Both the position numbers and the translations under genes were made by a program. A stretch of DNA of 32,404 nucleotides, taken from the NCBI GenBank assembly GCA_900316615.1, contig ONDU01000008.1, positions 1 to 32,404 of the forward strand. Reading direction: 5' to 3'. Every line of letters starts with the position of its first letter. Within the stretch, counting starts at the first letter, position 1. Positions 1-7,120 of the stretch are shown one piece after another. The notes under the pieces were generated by a model. It worked only from the letters and a program-made list of their open reading frames with translations. It ran no database searches and was not told the DNA's origin. The stretch is from an uncultured Eubacteriales bacterium. Its GTDB lineage: Bacteria; Bacillota; Clostridia; Oscillospirales; Acutalibacteraceae.

Positions 1-55
1 CTTAAACCGAGCAAATAACTCTAGATTTCGAGAAACACTCACATTTATTTATAGG

Positions 56-76
56 AATATTAACTTTGTTAATATT
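56..76. terminator. short AT-rich hairpin, possible weak terminator
   Basis: A perfect 9-bp inverted repeat (AATATTAAC, loop TTT, GTTAATATT) is followed on the plus strand by TTGTTTA. The stem is AT-only apart from one C-G pair and the T tract is interrupted, so this is at best a weak terminator for a gene to the left of the window. I see nothing else in bases 1-148 apart from a TATAAT at 124-129 just ahead of the NUDIX remnant. Confidence 0.3.
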
Positions 77-148
77 TTGTTTACTCATTCAAAAGCCCTA
101 GAACACGCTCTAATCGACGTTGATATAATAAAAAGATAGGAGTACAAA

Positions 149-534
149 ATGGAGCTTTGGGACGCATACGATAAAGATGTTAAGTTCATTTAAGGATTGA
201 CTTTCAAAAGAGGAGAAAAGAGATAGACAATGGTATTTTCCATCTTATTCACCCAAACGGCGATTATATCATTATGCAGCGTGATGCTCTAAAGCATTAT
301 GGAGGTATGTGGAAAGCAACCGCTGGCGGCTCTGCTTTGATTGGAGAATCGCCGTTGCAATGTGCTATGAGAGAGCTGTTTAAAGAAACGTAAAGCCAAA
401 CATAAACGTTGACCGAGGTTGTCAGAGTAGCTGATTAAAACTTCAACTCTGCATACATCGAATACCTTTGCGTAACCGATTGTGATAAAACTCTGTCAAA
501 AGGTGTGCTTTATGGCAGAGTCTTTTCTTCCTGA
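149..534 (+). pseudogene. NUDIX hydrolase, decayed
   Basis: This is the remnant of a NUDIX-family nucleoside-diphosphate-X hydrolase. It opens with ATG at 149 after a GGAG-type ribosome site and reads MELWDAYDKD before a stop at 191. The rest of the protein continues in another frame from about 220. It contains YIIMQRD, then HYGGMWKATAGG, then a NUDIX box GSALIGESPLQCAMREL at about 320-380, where the final E-E pair has become K-E. The reading frame is broken by TAA at 391, 403 and 436, yet the same frame still spells a recognisable C-terminal part (AYIEYLCVTDCDK) up to TGA at 532. At least one frameshift, an apparent short internal deletion after FHLI and three nonsense codons make a functional product very unlikely. 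The family assignment rests on the NUDIX box. Confidence 0.8.
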
Positions 535-649
535 TTTAACGAAGCTGAAAAAGCTTGACTGCGGTTATGAGTTGAGTGTTCTGCATAGAGAGGACTTTGG
601 GTATTTGTATATGGAACAGTGGAGCAACTGTCGGACCTTTGCAGGTTAA
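512..649 (+). pseudogene. truncated GNAT-family acetyltransferase, N-terminal fragment
   Basis: A 45-codon ORF overlaps the tail of the NUDIX remnant. Its ATG at 512 follows AAAGGTG. The peptide includes ELSVLHREDFGYLYM and then EQWSN. This resembles the N-terminal strand-helix region of a family of GNAT N-acetyltransferases in which a hydrophobic patch ending in QWSN precedes the acetyl-CoA fold. The similarity is judged from memory of the family, not from a search. The ORF stops at TAA 647 with no acetyl-CoA binding motif (R/Q-x-x-G-x-G/A), so if the family call is right the gene has lost its catalytic domain. It could instead be a short independent ORF. Confidence 0.5.
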
Positions 650-700
650 TAAAGTGAGATTTGTGGAATGAATTAAAACTACATAATTGGAGGTCACAAT

Positions 701-1171
701 ATGAAAATTAGACGCTTTACTGAAAATGACGCTGAAAAGGTTTCGGCAATGGTAATCCAAACCTTAAAAAAGACAAATAGTAAGGATTATTCAGAAGAAG
801 CGATCAATGCTCTCGAAAAACAAATGCAGCCCTCGCATATTTTAGAGCGTGCCGCTTGGACGCATTTTTATGTGGCTGAGGAAAATGATACGATTATCGG
901 TTGCGGTGCGATCGGATCTTATTGAGGCAGTGAAACAGAGAGCAGTCTGTTCATGATATTTGTTTTACCGAAATATCAAGGCAAAGGTATCGGCAGAAAA
1001 ATCATTGAAAATCTTGAACAGGACGAGTATTTCTTCAGAGCAAAACGAATTGAGGTTCCTGCGTCGATTACAGCCGTTAACTTCTACAGAAAATTGGGAT
1101 ATAATTACAAAAACGGCGTTGACCGTCCCGATGAGGAACAGATTTATCGGTTGGAAAAGTTCAGATTTTGA
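701..1171 (+). pseudogene. GNAT N-acetyltransferase interrupted by a single in-frame TGA
   Basis: A good ribosome site (TTGGAGGTCAC) precedes ATG 701. The product starts MKIRRFTENDAEKVSAMV and runs about 156 residues in one frame to TGA at 1169, interrupted only by TGA at 923-925. After the stop the same frame gives the acetyl-CoA loop PKYQGKGIGRKIIENL (Q-x-x-G-x-G) and a typical GNAT C-terminus with NFYRKLGY. The full length fits a single-domain GNAT enzyme. The interrupted position, after AIGSY, is where I expect a tryptophan in close relatives, so a TGG to TGA change is the simplest explanation. Reinitiation at ATG 953 would give only the C-terminal half. The substrate cannot be told. Confidence 0.8.
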
Positions 1172-1183
1172 TAAGGTGTAATA

Positions 1184-1621
1184 ATGACAATAAGAGAAAT
1201 CAAAGAAAATGAATTAAGCGACCTTCTTGAATTATATACCCACCTGCACGAACTTGGTATCCCTGAGAACAGCGAGCACTTACAGAATACCTGGGCGACG
1301 ATTTGTAATGACAAGAATCATCATATTATCGTCTGTAAGGTTGCCGGCAAGCTTGTTTCGTCCTGCGTATGCGTAATCATCCCTAACCTGACTCGAAATA
1401 TCCGTCCTTACGCTTTTATCGAGAACGTAGTTACTCACGCTGAATACAGAGGAAAAGGTTACGCAACCGCTTGTCTGAATTATGCGAAAGAATTGGCGGT
1501 CAAGGCTGATTGTTATAAGATGATGTTGCTCACAGGTTCAAAAAGCGACAGCACACTAAACTTTTATAAAAACGCCGGCTACAACTGTACGGATAAAACA
1601 GCGTTTATTCAATGGCTGTAG
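1184..1621 (+). CDS. GNAT-family N-acetyltransferase
   Basis: This 145-residue protein is the only intact enzyme of the island. GNAT enzymes move the acetyl group of acetyl-CoA to an amine; the acceptor here is unknown. The acetyl-CoA binding motif is VTHAEYRGKGYATACLNYA, at about residues 86-104 (R-G-K-G-Y-A). The conserved C-terminal NFYKNAGY segment precedes the last strand. ATG 1184 lies 12 bases after the stop of the broken GNAT, behind AAGGTGTAAT, so the two were probably cotranscribed. The ORF is free of stops despite its decayed neighbours, which suggests it is under selection or was acquired more recently. Small single-domain GNATs next to NUDIX genes often act in detoxification or drug modification, but nothing in the sequence fixes that here. 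Confidence 0.85.
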   Translation: MTIREIKENELSDLLELYTHLHELGIPENSEHLQNTWATICNDKNHHIIVCKVAGKLVSSCVCVIIPNLTRNIRPYAFIENVVTHAEYRGKGYATACLNYAKELAVKADCYKMMLLTGSKSDSTLNFYKNAGYNCTDKTAFIQWL

Positions 1622-1692
1622 AACATAAGTCAGAGTTCTTTTTGTTGCTTGAAACGATCTGTTCCATTATTGATGTGGGTGGGAAGAACAAT

Positions 1693-1800
1693 ATGAAACC
1701 AAAGACTACAATTAAACTCATGAATGCTGAATTTGATGATACAGACAAAACAGAAGTAATTAATGACAAAATGACGATTGTATTTTATGAGAAGGCTTAA
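1693..1800 (+). CDS. 35-aa hypothetical ORF
   Basis: A short ORF starts at ATG 1693 behind a purine-rich stretch (GGGTGGGAAG). The peptide begins MKPKTTIKLMNAEF and ends VFYEKA. The same frame is open back to ATG 1612, which overlaps the GNAT stop. I recognise no domain, and it has no signal peptide or membrane segment. It may be the tail of another lost gene of the island. The strong hairpin 25 bases downstream suggests that transcription does reach it. Confidence 0.3.
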   Translation: MKPKTTIKLMNAEFDDTDKTEVINDKMTIVFYEKA

Positions 1801-1824
1801 ATATATTTCGAGTTTTCTGCAATG

Positions 1825-1861
1825 TGCAATGCCCGACAGAGGTAATCTGTCGGGCATTGCA
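1825..1861. terminator. hairpin terminator between convergent genes
   Basis: A perfect 15-bp inverted repeat built around GCAATGCCCGACAG (left arm 1825-1839, loop 1840-1846, right arm 1847-1861) lies between the plus-strand island and the convergent lipoprotein gene. The stem is GC-rich and very stable. Neither side has a long T run; the plus side has only a short TTTATTTT further on. A bidirectional terminator or transcription insulator is the likely role. Confidence 0.6.
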
Positions 1862-1896
1862 ATATAAAGCTTTATTTTAGTCAGAAAATACTGCCT

Positions 1897-2613
1897 TTAA
1901 TTTTCAAAAGTGATGGAAGCAAGAGCTTCATCTTTCTGAGTGAATACATTACGGTAATTTGCAGCTAAAGCTTCGTCAATTATATTTGCACGTACATCAC
2001 TGGGAGTAAAAACTGAAATATATACGGTATTTCCTGCTGAATTTGTGAAAGAACCGAATGCTTTCGTATTGTTTGATTCTTCTACAGGCTCATCAGATTC
2101 CTGAAGCTTGAAAATCAATCCGAATTCCTTGCCTGAATCATAGTTTGTCTTTTCAACGAATGACAAAGAACGTCCTTCTGAGCTGCTATTGTTAAGTACA
2201 TATATATTATCCTGCCAGTTTTCGGGTAATTTCATTGTCATACCCCAAATGGCGTCACGATACTCTGTCTTTGTAAGAACGCTTCCATCAGTACGTGTAG
2301 CTTCTTCTGCAGGAGCTTCCTCAGGTGCGTTTGTGGGAGCCTCTGTAGCAGCAGTCGTTGTTTCTTCTACAGTAAATTCAGTTGTTTCCTGTACAGTTGC
2401 CTGCTCAGTTACGCTTTCAGTGGTTTTTTCAGCATCGGTTGCTTTTTCACCGGCAGCTTTAGTTGTTTTTTCTGTAGCCTTTGCGGTTGCGGCTGTTGTT
2501 GAAGCTGTAGCAGCTTCGCTGTCAGAATTTGTATTTGCCTGTGAGCAGCCTGCAAATAAAGCACTTAATGCAAGAGCTCCTGTTAATATACCAATTAAAA
2601 CTCTTTTTTTCAT
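1897..2613 (-). CDS. secreted lipoprotein with Thr/Ala/Glu-rich linker
   Basis: The start is ATG 2613, set by GGAGGTATTTAACC; an upstream in-frame codon at 2640 has no ribosome site. The 238-residue product has a lipoprotein signal, MKKRVLIGILTGALALSALF followed by the lipobox A-G-C, so the mature protein is probably lipid-anchored through that cysteine on the outer face of the membrane. A low-complexity linker rich in T, A, E and K covers about residues 25-105. The C-terminal domain of about 130 residues contains IWGMTMKLPENWQDN and ends LASITFEN. This layout of lipid anchor, long flexible linker and small globular domain is common among Ruminococcus-like surface proteins. I do not recognise the globular domain. 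A promoter lies at 2691-2719. Confidence 0.8.
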   Translation of the reverse strand: MKKRVLIGILTGALALSALFAGCSQANTNSDSEAATASTTAATAKATEKTTKAAGEKATDAEKTTESVTEQATVQETTEFTVEETTTAATEAPTNAPEEAPAEEATRTDGSVLTKTEYRDAIWGMTMKLPENWQDNIYVLNNSSSEGRSLSFVEKTNYDSGKEFGLIFKLQESDEPVEESNNTKAFGSFTNSAGNTVYISVFTPSDVRANIIDEALAANYRNVFTQKDEALASITFEN

Positions 2614-2690
2614 GGTTAAATACCTCCGTAATTTTAACACAAAAAATATTCATTTGAACTTAATATGTCATCTGCTTAAGTTCTGCGATT

Positions 2691-2719
2691 ATTATACTAC
2701 TGAATTTTCAATAAGTCTA
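2691..2719 (-). promoter_or_regulatory. sigma-A type promoter for the lipoprotein gene
   Basis: On the minus strand TAGACT (plus 2714-2719) is separated by 17 bases from a perfect TATAAT (plus 2691-2696). The predicted transcript starts about 70 bases ahead of the lipoprotein ATG. The -10 is consensus and the -35 matches four of six positions. Confidence 0.55.
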
Positions 2720-2826
2720 TATGTTAATCTTACAAACATAACTCGACTTTATTTCCCGATTTTGTTTAGTATACGCTTGATTATATAAGTATATACCGAG
2801 GAATTATTTGTGCAGATAAGAAGTTA

Positions 2827-3411
2827 TCATAGTAAAATTTTTTCGTTTACGTGGGCATAGAATATTCTTTTGGGGTTAAAAGAAAGAATATTATTCCAGT
2901 CATTTTTAAGCTTGATGTTATTTTCGTAGGCTTCCAGATATTCCAAAGGCTCAGTATCTCCGACAAAGCAGCTGCCATTGTTTAAAATCAGGGAAACGCT
3001 GTCCTCACTGTGGCTCGGAGTGTGTATAATCTCGCCGTCAATTCCGATATTACGCAAAAAATCCCTGCTTTCGGAACAGCTGATTACTTTTGAAATACTG
3101 TCATCTATCGGATTGTAATTCAACCTCTTATCCCTGAAAAATATTTCATCTGAAAAATGAACCGAGCTTTTCTGAACATCTGCAATCAGAAGCGTAATTC
3201 CCAGTTTTTGCAGTTCACTTACTATTCCGATATGATCAGGGTGATAATGTGTTGCCAGAATGTATGAAATATCGTGTATATCAATGGAAGCTGTTTTTAT
3301 CGCCTTGAAAAAACTAAATAAGGTTCCGGCATAATCGGTATCAACAAGCAAACCGCCGTTATTTCCGTCAATATAAAATGTATTTGTGTTTCCGTACCTA
3401 AGTTTTTTCAT
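2827..3411 (-). CDS. MBL-fold metallo-hydrolase
   Basis: This 194-residue protein of the metallo-beta-lactamase fold superfamily is a metal-dependent hydrolase or oxidoreductase; its substrate cannot be read from the sequence. The signature THYHPDHIG at residues 54-62 gives the H-x-H-x-D-H metal ligands (H55, H57, D59, H60). Later metal-site candidates are the His in HTPSHSEDS (about 133), the Asp in CFVGDTEP and the His in YAHVNEK near the C-terminus. The N-terminus (YGNTNTFYI, then LLVDTDY) is the typical first MBL strand pair. There is no signal peptide, so it is probably cytoplasmic. The start follows GGAGTGATATAAT. It lies 30 bases downstream of the membrane protein gene and is probably cotranscribed with it. 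Confidence 0.85.
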   Translation of the reverse strand: MKKLRYGNTNTFYIDGNNGGLLVDTDYAGTLFSFFKAIKTASIDIHDISYILATHYHPDHIGIVSELQKLGITLLIADVQKSSVHFSDEIFFRDKRLNYNPIDDSISKVISCSESRDFLRNIGIDGEIIHTPSHSEDSVSLILNNGSCFVGDTEPLEYLEAYENNIKLKNDWNNILSFNPKRIFYAHVNEKILL

Positions 3412-3441
3412 ATTATATCACTCCGAAAATTAATATGTATT

Positions 3442-3927
3442 TTAAAGAACAAACTGAACTATAAGTCCTGCAGCTGCACAAACAATCAATGCAAGTGCTT
3501 CTCCGATAAAAAAGCCTTTTATATGAAACAGGTAGTTATGATAATCTTCAATCATATCTTCCGTACCCTTGAAAACAAAATAAGGGTCATGACAGAACCA
3601 TATAATATCAAGCACGACAACGTCATAAAGGTTTACAATAGTCCACAGCAGAAAGCCGTATCCGAAGCTTTCCGCAAAGGCTGAGCAGCCGTTGACATAT
3701 CGCAGAACAACGCTTAACACAATAACTATAAGGAGCGATGCCGCAGCCTTTGCTGTAATCTTATTTTTCTGAGTCGGGATTTTATCCTTGTATTCATCAA
3801 GAGTCTTTACTCTTTCCTGAATTTTCGGAGGATAGTTGTAAAGAGTTTTAACAGGCTCTCTTGACATAATATATACCATTACCGTAAACACAAGGCATAA
3901 AATTATACCTTCAGCAGCAATTATCAT
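3442..3927 (-). CDS. four-helix integral membrane protein, unknown function
   Basis: This is a 161-residue membrane protein with predicted helices at about 2-21, 60-78, 87-112 and 139-160. A charged cytoplasmic-looking loop between helices 1 and 2 contains YPPKIQERVKTLDEYKDKIP. A conserved-looking segment, VVLDIIWFCHDPYFVFKGTE at 104-123, joins helices 3 and 4. I recall similar proteins as conserved hypotheticals in clostridia but have no functional name. ATG 3927 follows AAGGTGATATTCA. The gene has its own consensus promoter at 3962-3990 and precedes the MBL hydrolase in one transcript. Confidence 0.75.
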   Translation of the reverse strand: MIIAAEGIILCLVFTVMVYIMSREPVKTLYNYPPKIQERVKTLDEYKDKIPTQKNKITAKAAASLLIVIVLSVVLRYVNGCSAFAESFGYGFLLWTIVNLYDVVVLDIIWFCHDPYFVFKGTEDMIEDYHNYLFHIKGFFIGEALALIVCAAAGLIVQFVL

Positions 3928-3961
3928 TGAATATCACCTTAAATAAATTTTTATATATAAA

Positions 3962-3990
3962 ATTGTAAATCGGAATAACTTCACTGTCAA
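3962..3990 (-). promoter_or_regulatory. strong sigma-A promoter
   Basis: On the minus strand a perfect TTGACA (plus 3985-3990) is followed after 17 bases by TACAAT (plus 3962-3967). It lies 35 bases before the ATG of the membrane protein gene and directly after the end of tmcAL, so it separates the two transcription units. Confidence 0.7.
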
Positions 3991-4010
3991 CAAAATCGTT
4001 ATAAGCGTTA

Positions 4011-5198
4011 TTATTTTATAATAACAATTCCGTTACGGTATTCCTCGCCGCAGGGCTTTATATTTTTAGTAAAGGTATAGTATATATCGCCTGCATTAAT
4101 CTCCAGAGCAAGAAAAGCTTTTTCAGCAGGGGAGAGGCTTTCCGCTTTTCTTATCTTTGTTATAAGAGGAACAACGCTTTTCTGCTTTACACAGCTGAGT
4201 ATTTCCGCTCCCCTTGAATTGAACCCTAAAACCCGTATATACGGAGCCTTCTCAGTTAAATAACTTTTTTTTATATTGAGCAGACATGCAAGAAGTATAC
4301 GCCTTATACGGGCATATGTGTAGCGTTTTGATTTTGTACGTTCTATAATTTTTTCAAGTGAGGTTGAATTCATTACGGCAGTTTTTATTCTGTTTTCAAG
4401 TCCCTCGTTAACGTCGGCAATAGCGGCAATATCATTTGCGGACATCTGACGCAGTTTGAGTATAAAGCCTCTTTCATTTTCTGAAAGGGAAGCAATATTT
4501 CCTTTTTCAATTTCGGAAAGCAATATATCGACAGAATTTTCGGGAACGTATTTTTTGAAGCTTTTGTTTTCATATATAAGCCTTCTTATTGAAGCGGCAC
4601 TGGCAAACTCCGAGCTTGCAGAGGTATCGTTGTAAGCGTTGCCAATCCTCTTGAATGTGACGGGCTTTATCGGAGAACCCAGCTTGTAAACAGCTTTTAT
4701 GTACTCAATGCCAAGTATATTGTTAGGCTCGCTCATAAGAGGAACAAGTGACGGATTTATTATTTTCATTGTATTTGTAAGTGCAGAGGGATAGCTTATG
4801 CCTGTTGATATTTGTTTTTTAAGCTTTTTCTGAAAATTTTCAGAGATTATCAAAGAAGATAATTCATTCAGAGAGCTTATATCTCCGCACTCGCTTCCAA
4901 AAGCAATACAATCCACGCAATTCATAGCGTCTGCAACAGATGTACCGTTTTCGGCAAACTGCTGTGCATTGGATACGGCAAATGGAAGATGAAGCTCAAT
5001 TACAAGGTCAACACCGTTTTTGAGTGCTGTCAGGGTTCTTATATGCTTGGGAAAAATTGCCGGTTCACCTCTCTGCACGAAATTTCCGCTCATAACTGCC
5101 GTGATATGGGTTGCACCGTGTTCCCTGCAACTTTTGACAAGATAAGCGTGACCGTTGTGAAAAGGGTTAAACTCGCTTATAATGGCATAGTTTTTCAA
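4011..5198 (-). CDS. tmcAL: tRNA(Met) cytidine acetate ligase TmcAL
   Basis: This family (formerly YlbM) activates acetate with ATP and acetylates the wobble cytidine of elongator tRNA-Met to N4-acetylcytidine, in the cytoplasm. The N-terminus carries the nucleotidyltransferase signature SEFNPFHNGH (residues 8-17), followed by HITAVMSGNFVQRGEPAIF, both typical of the family. The length of 395 residues is normal. The start is chosen as TTG 5198: AGAGGTG lies seven bases ahead of it, whereas the longer frame would begin at a GTG (5207) lying inside that ribosome site. The C-terminal part is less conserved. Its promoter overlaps that of the divergent ackA. Confidence 0.9.
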   Translation of the reverse strand: MKNYAIISEFNPFHNGHAYLVKSCREHGATHITAVMSGNFVQRGEPAIFPKHIRTLTALKNGVDLVIELHLPFAVSNAQQFAENGTSVADAMNCVDCIAFGSECGDISSLNELSSLIISENFQKKLKKQISTGISYPSALTNTMKIINPSLVPLMSEPNNILGIEYIKAVYKLGSPIKPVTFKRIGNAYNDTSASSEFASAASIRRLIYENKSFKKYVPENSVDILLSEIEKGNIASLSENERGFILKLRQMSANDIAAIADVNEGLENRIKTAVMNSTSLEKIIERTKSKRYTYARIRRILLACLLNIKKSYLTEKAPYIRVLGFNSRGAEILSCVKQKSVVPLITKIRKAESLSPAEKAFLALEINAGDIYYTFTKNIKPCGEEYRNGIVIIK

Positions 5199-5234
5199 TT
5201 TTATCACCTCTGAAATTTTTGAAAAAGGTTGAAT

Positions 5235-5262
5235 TTGTCTTTGGTTTGTATTATTATATAAT
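5235..5262 (+). promoter_or_regulatory. ackA promoter, overlapping tmcAL promoter
   Basis: TTGTCT (5235-5240) is followed after 16 bases by TATAAT (5257-5262). This leaves a leader of about 80 bases before ackA. I see no riboswitch-like fold in that leader. Confidence 0.55.
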
Positions 5263-5281
5263 ACGTTGGTTCGTTTTACAA
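5253..5281 (-). promoter_or_regulatory. tmcAL promoter, overlapping ackA promoter
   Basis: On the minus strand TTGTAA (plus 5276-5281) is followed after 17 bases by TATAAT (plus 5253-5258). The -10 is part of the palindrome TATTATATAATA and shares two bases with the -10 of the opposing ackA promoter, so RNA polymerase cannot occupy both at once. Confidence 0.6.
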
Positions 5282-5351
5282 TAAGCTTTCCCTGACTGTG
5301 AAACGGGTAGACGGACGAAAATAAAATTTATAAGTAAAGGAAGAATGTGCA

Positions 5352-6563
5352 GTGATGATTTTGGTAATAAACGCAGGAAGCTCATCCCTGAAGTATCAGC
5401 TTTTTGATATGGAAAACGAGAGCGTTCTCTGCAAGGGCAACTGCGAAAGAATAGGACTGGATAAGAGCTTCATAGGTCACAAGACAAGTGACGGAAAAAA
5501 GGTTCAGAAAGAAGTTGTTATGAGTGACCACAAGGAAGCATTCATGCAGGTAAATGCAATGCTGACTGACGCTGAGTACGGCGTTATCAAGAGTACGGAC
5601 GAGATAAAAGCGGTAGGTCACAGAGTTGTTCAGGGCGGAGCACGTTTCAGCAAAAGCGAGCTTATAACTGAGGAAGTAATTGAGGGTATCAGAGAGCTTA
5701 TACCTCTTGCACCGCTTCACAACAAGGGACATGTTCAGGCTATAGAAGCTTGTATAGAGGTATTCGGAAATGATGTACCGCAGGTAGCAGTATTTGATAC
5801 AGCCTTCCACGCAACAATGCCTCCCAAGGCTTATATTTATCCTATTCCTTACGAATATTACGAGAAGTATCAGATTCGCCGCTACGGTTTCCACGGAACA
5901 TCTCATCGTTATGTAAGCAGCCGCTGGGCTGAGCTTACAGGCAAAGCATCGCTTGAGGGAACAAAAATAATTACCTGTCATCTCGGAAACGGTTCTTCTA
6001 TAACAGCAGTAAAGGACGGCAAGGTTATAGATACAAGTATGGGACTTACTCCCCTTGACGGCTTTATGATGGGTACACGCTGCGGAACTCTTGACCCTTC
6101 CGTTGTTACATATATAGAGGAAAAGGAAAATCTCACACCTCAGCAGATGAGCGACATTCTCAACAAGAAATCGGGACTTCTCGGAATTTCGGGAGTATCA
6201 AGCGATGACAGAGATGTAACAAAGGCTGTAGAGGAGGGCAATCCCAGAGCAAAGCTTGCTCATGACATACTCAGATATGAGATAGAAAAGTTTATAGGCG
6301 GTTACTATGTAGCCTTGGGCGGCTGTGACGCTATCATCTTTACAGCAGGTCTTGGAGAAAATCAGTCAAAACACCGTCAGGCTATCTGCGACCAGCTTTC
6401 ATGCTTCGGTGTAAAGGTTGACCCTGAGCTTAACAAGAAAATGGTCGGAGGTAACGAGGGAAAAATTTCCGCACCCGACAGCAAGGTAGAGGTTTATGTT
6501 ATTCCCACAAATGAAGAGCTTGTAATCGCAAGAGATACACAGGCAATTATAAATGCACTTTGA
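5352..6563 (+). CDS. ackA: acetate kinase
   Basis: This enzyme interconverts acetyl phosphate plus ADP with acetate plus ATP, the substrate-level phosphorylation step of acetate fermentation in the cytoplasm. The 403-residue length is standard. Family motifs are present in order: LVINAGSSSLKYQLF at the N-terminus, VFDTAFHATMP, RRYGFHGTSHRYV, ITCHLGNGSSITAV and GFMMGTRCGTLDPSV, then the C-terminal FTAGLGEN. The start is GTG 5352, about 11 bases after AAAGG; ATG 5355 one codon later is the alternative but is spaced further from the ribosome site. No phosphotransacetylase gene is next to it, so acetyl phosphate must be made by an enzyme encoded elsewhere. Confidence 0.97.
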   Translation: MMILVINAGSSSLKYQLFDMENESVLCKGNCERIGLDKSFIGHKTSDGKKVQKEVVMSDHKEAFMQVNAMLTDAEYGVIKSTDEIKAVGHRVVQGGARFSKSELITEEVIEGIRELIPLAPLHNKGHVQAIEACIEVFGNDVPQVAVFDTAFHATMPPKAYIYPIPYEYYEKYQIRRYGFHGTSHRYVSSRWAELTGKASLEGTKIITCHLGNGSSITAVKDGKVIDTSMGLTPLDGFMMGTRCGTLDPSVVTYIEEKENLTPQQMSDILNKKSGLLGISGVSSDDRDVTKAVEEGNPRAKLAHDILRYEIEKFIGGYYVALGGCDAIIFTAGLGENQSKHRQAICDQLSCFGVKVDPELNKKMVGGNEGKISAPDSKVEVYVIPTNEELVIARDTQAIINAL

Positions 6564-6629
6564 TTTTTGAATCGGAACAAAATGTAAAGTAAAAAATTAT
6601 CAGTTTTTATCGTGAGGTTATGTATAGCA

Positions 6630-7049
6630 ATGAATAAGGCTTTGGATTTGATAAAAAAGAATAAGGAATTTATTTTATACGGATTTTTCGGAGTATGCAC
6701 TACAATAGTAAATATAGTGGTATATGCTGTCTGTTACAATGTGCTTAATATAAGCAATGTTGTAAGTACGGTAATTGCATGGATTATTGCCGTATTGTTT
6801 GCATATGTTACAAACAAGATTTTTGTCTTTGAAAGCAAATCTTGGAAGGCTGATGTAATAGTCAAGGAATGCATATCCTTTTTCGGATGCAGATTTCTTA
6901 CGGGAGTTCTTGACGTTGCAATAATGTATGTAAGCGTTGATTTGCTCAATCTGAACAATCTGCTTTTCAAAATAATTTCAAACATACTGGTTATTATTCT
7001 CAACTATATAGCCAGCAAGCTGATAATATTCAAAAAAGCCGAAGAGTGA
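6630..7049 (+). CDS. GtrA-family membrane protein
   Basis: This 139-residue protein has four predicted membrane helices and the GtrA layout: IKKNKEFILYGFFGVCTTIVN at the start, FAYVTNKIFVFES after helix 2, and NYIASKLIIFKK at the end. GtrA-like proteins are proposed to move polyprenyl-linked sugars across the membrane or to assist cell-surface glycosylation; no glycosyltransferase partner is adjacent here. The start is ATG 6630, behind GTGAGGTT; the in-frame GTG at 6612 overlaps that ribosome site and is less likely. It follows ackA by 66 bases with no terminator between them, so it may be cotranscribed. Confidence 0.85.
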   Translation: MNKALDLIKKNKEFILYGFFGVCTTIVNIVVYAVCYNVLNISNVVSTVIAWIIAVLFAYVTNKIFVFESKSWKADVIVKECISFFGCRFLTGVLDVAIMYVSVDLLNLNNLLFKIISNILVIILNYIASKLIIFKKAEE

Positions 7050-7070
7050 TTTTACTGATTTTTAAAATCA

Positions 7071-7116
7071 AAAGCTTTGCCGATACTGAAAAAGGTTTCG
7101 GCAAAGCTTTTTTGTT
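7071..7116. terminator. bidirectional Rho-independent terminator
   Basis: A perfect 13-bp inverted repeat (AAAGCTTTGCCGA at 7071-7083, partner at 7098-7110) with a 14-base loop is followed by TTTGTTTT on the plus side. On the minus side it is followed by a T-rich stretch (TTTGATTTT). It lies between the ends of convergent gtrA-like and queT genes and can serve both. Confidence 0.85.
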
Positions 7117-7120
7117 TTGC

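Noticed and set aside
923-925. TGA as selenocysteine or recoded Trp
   Set aside because: No SECIS-like hairpin is evident just downstream, the GNAT family has no selenoenzymes that I know of, and TGA is a normal stop elsewhere in the window.
2189-2788. 199-codon plus-strand frame rich in Val, Ser and Ala
   Set aside because: It is the antisense of the Thr/Ala/Glu-rich linker of the lipoprotein gene, and the repetitive composition explains the lack of stops.
5382-5981. 199-codon minus-strand frame inside ackA
   Set aside because: It is antisense to the well-matched acetate kinase gene and shows no motif of its own.
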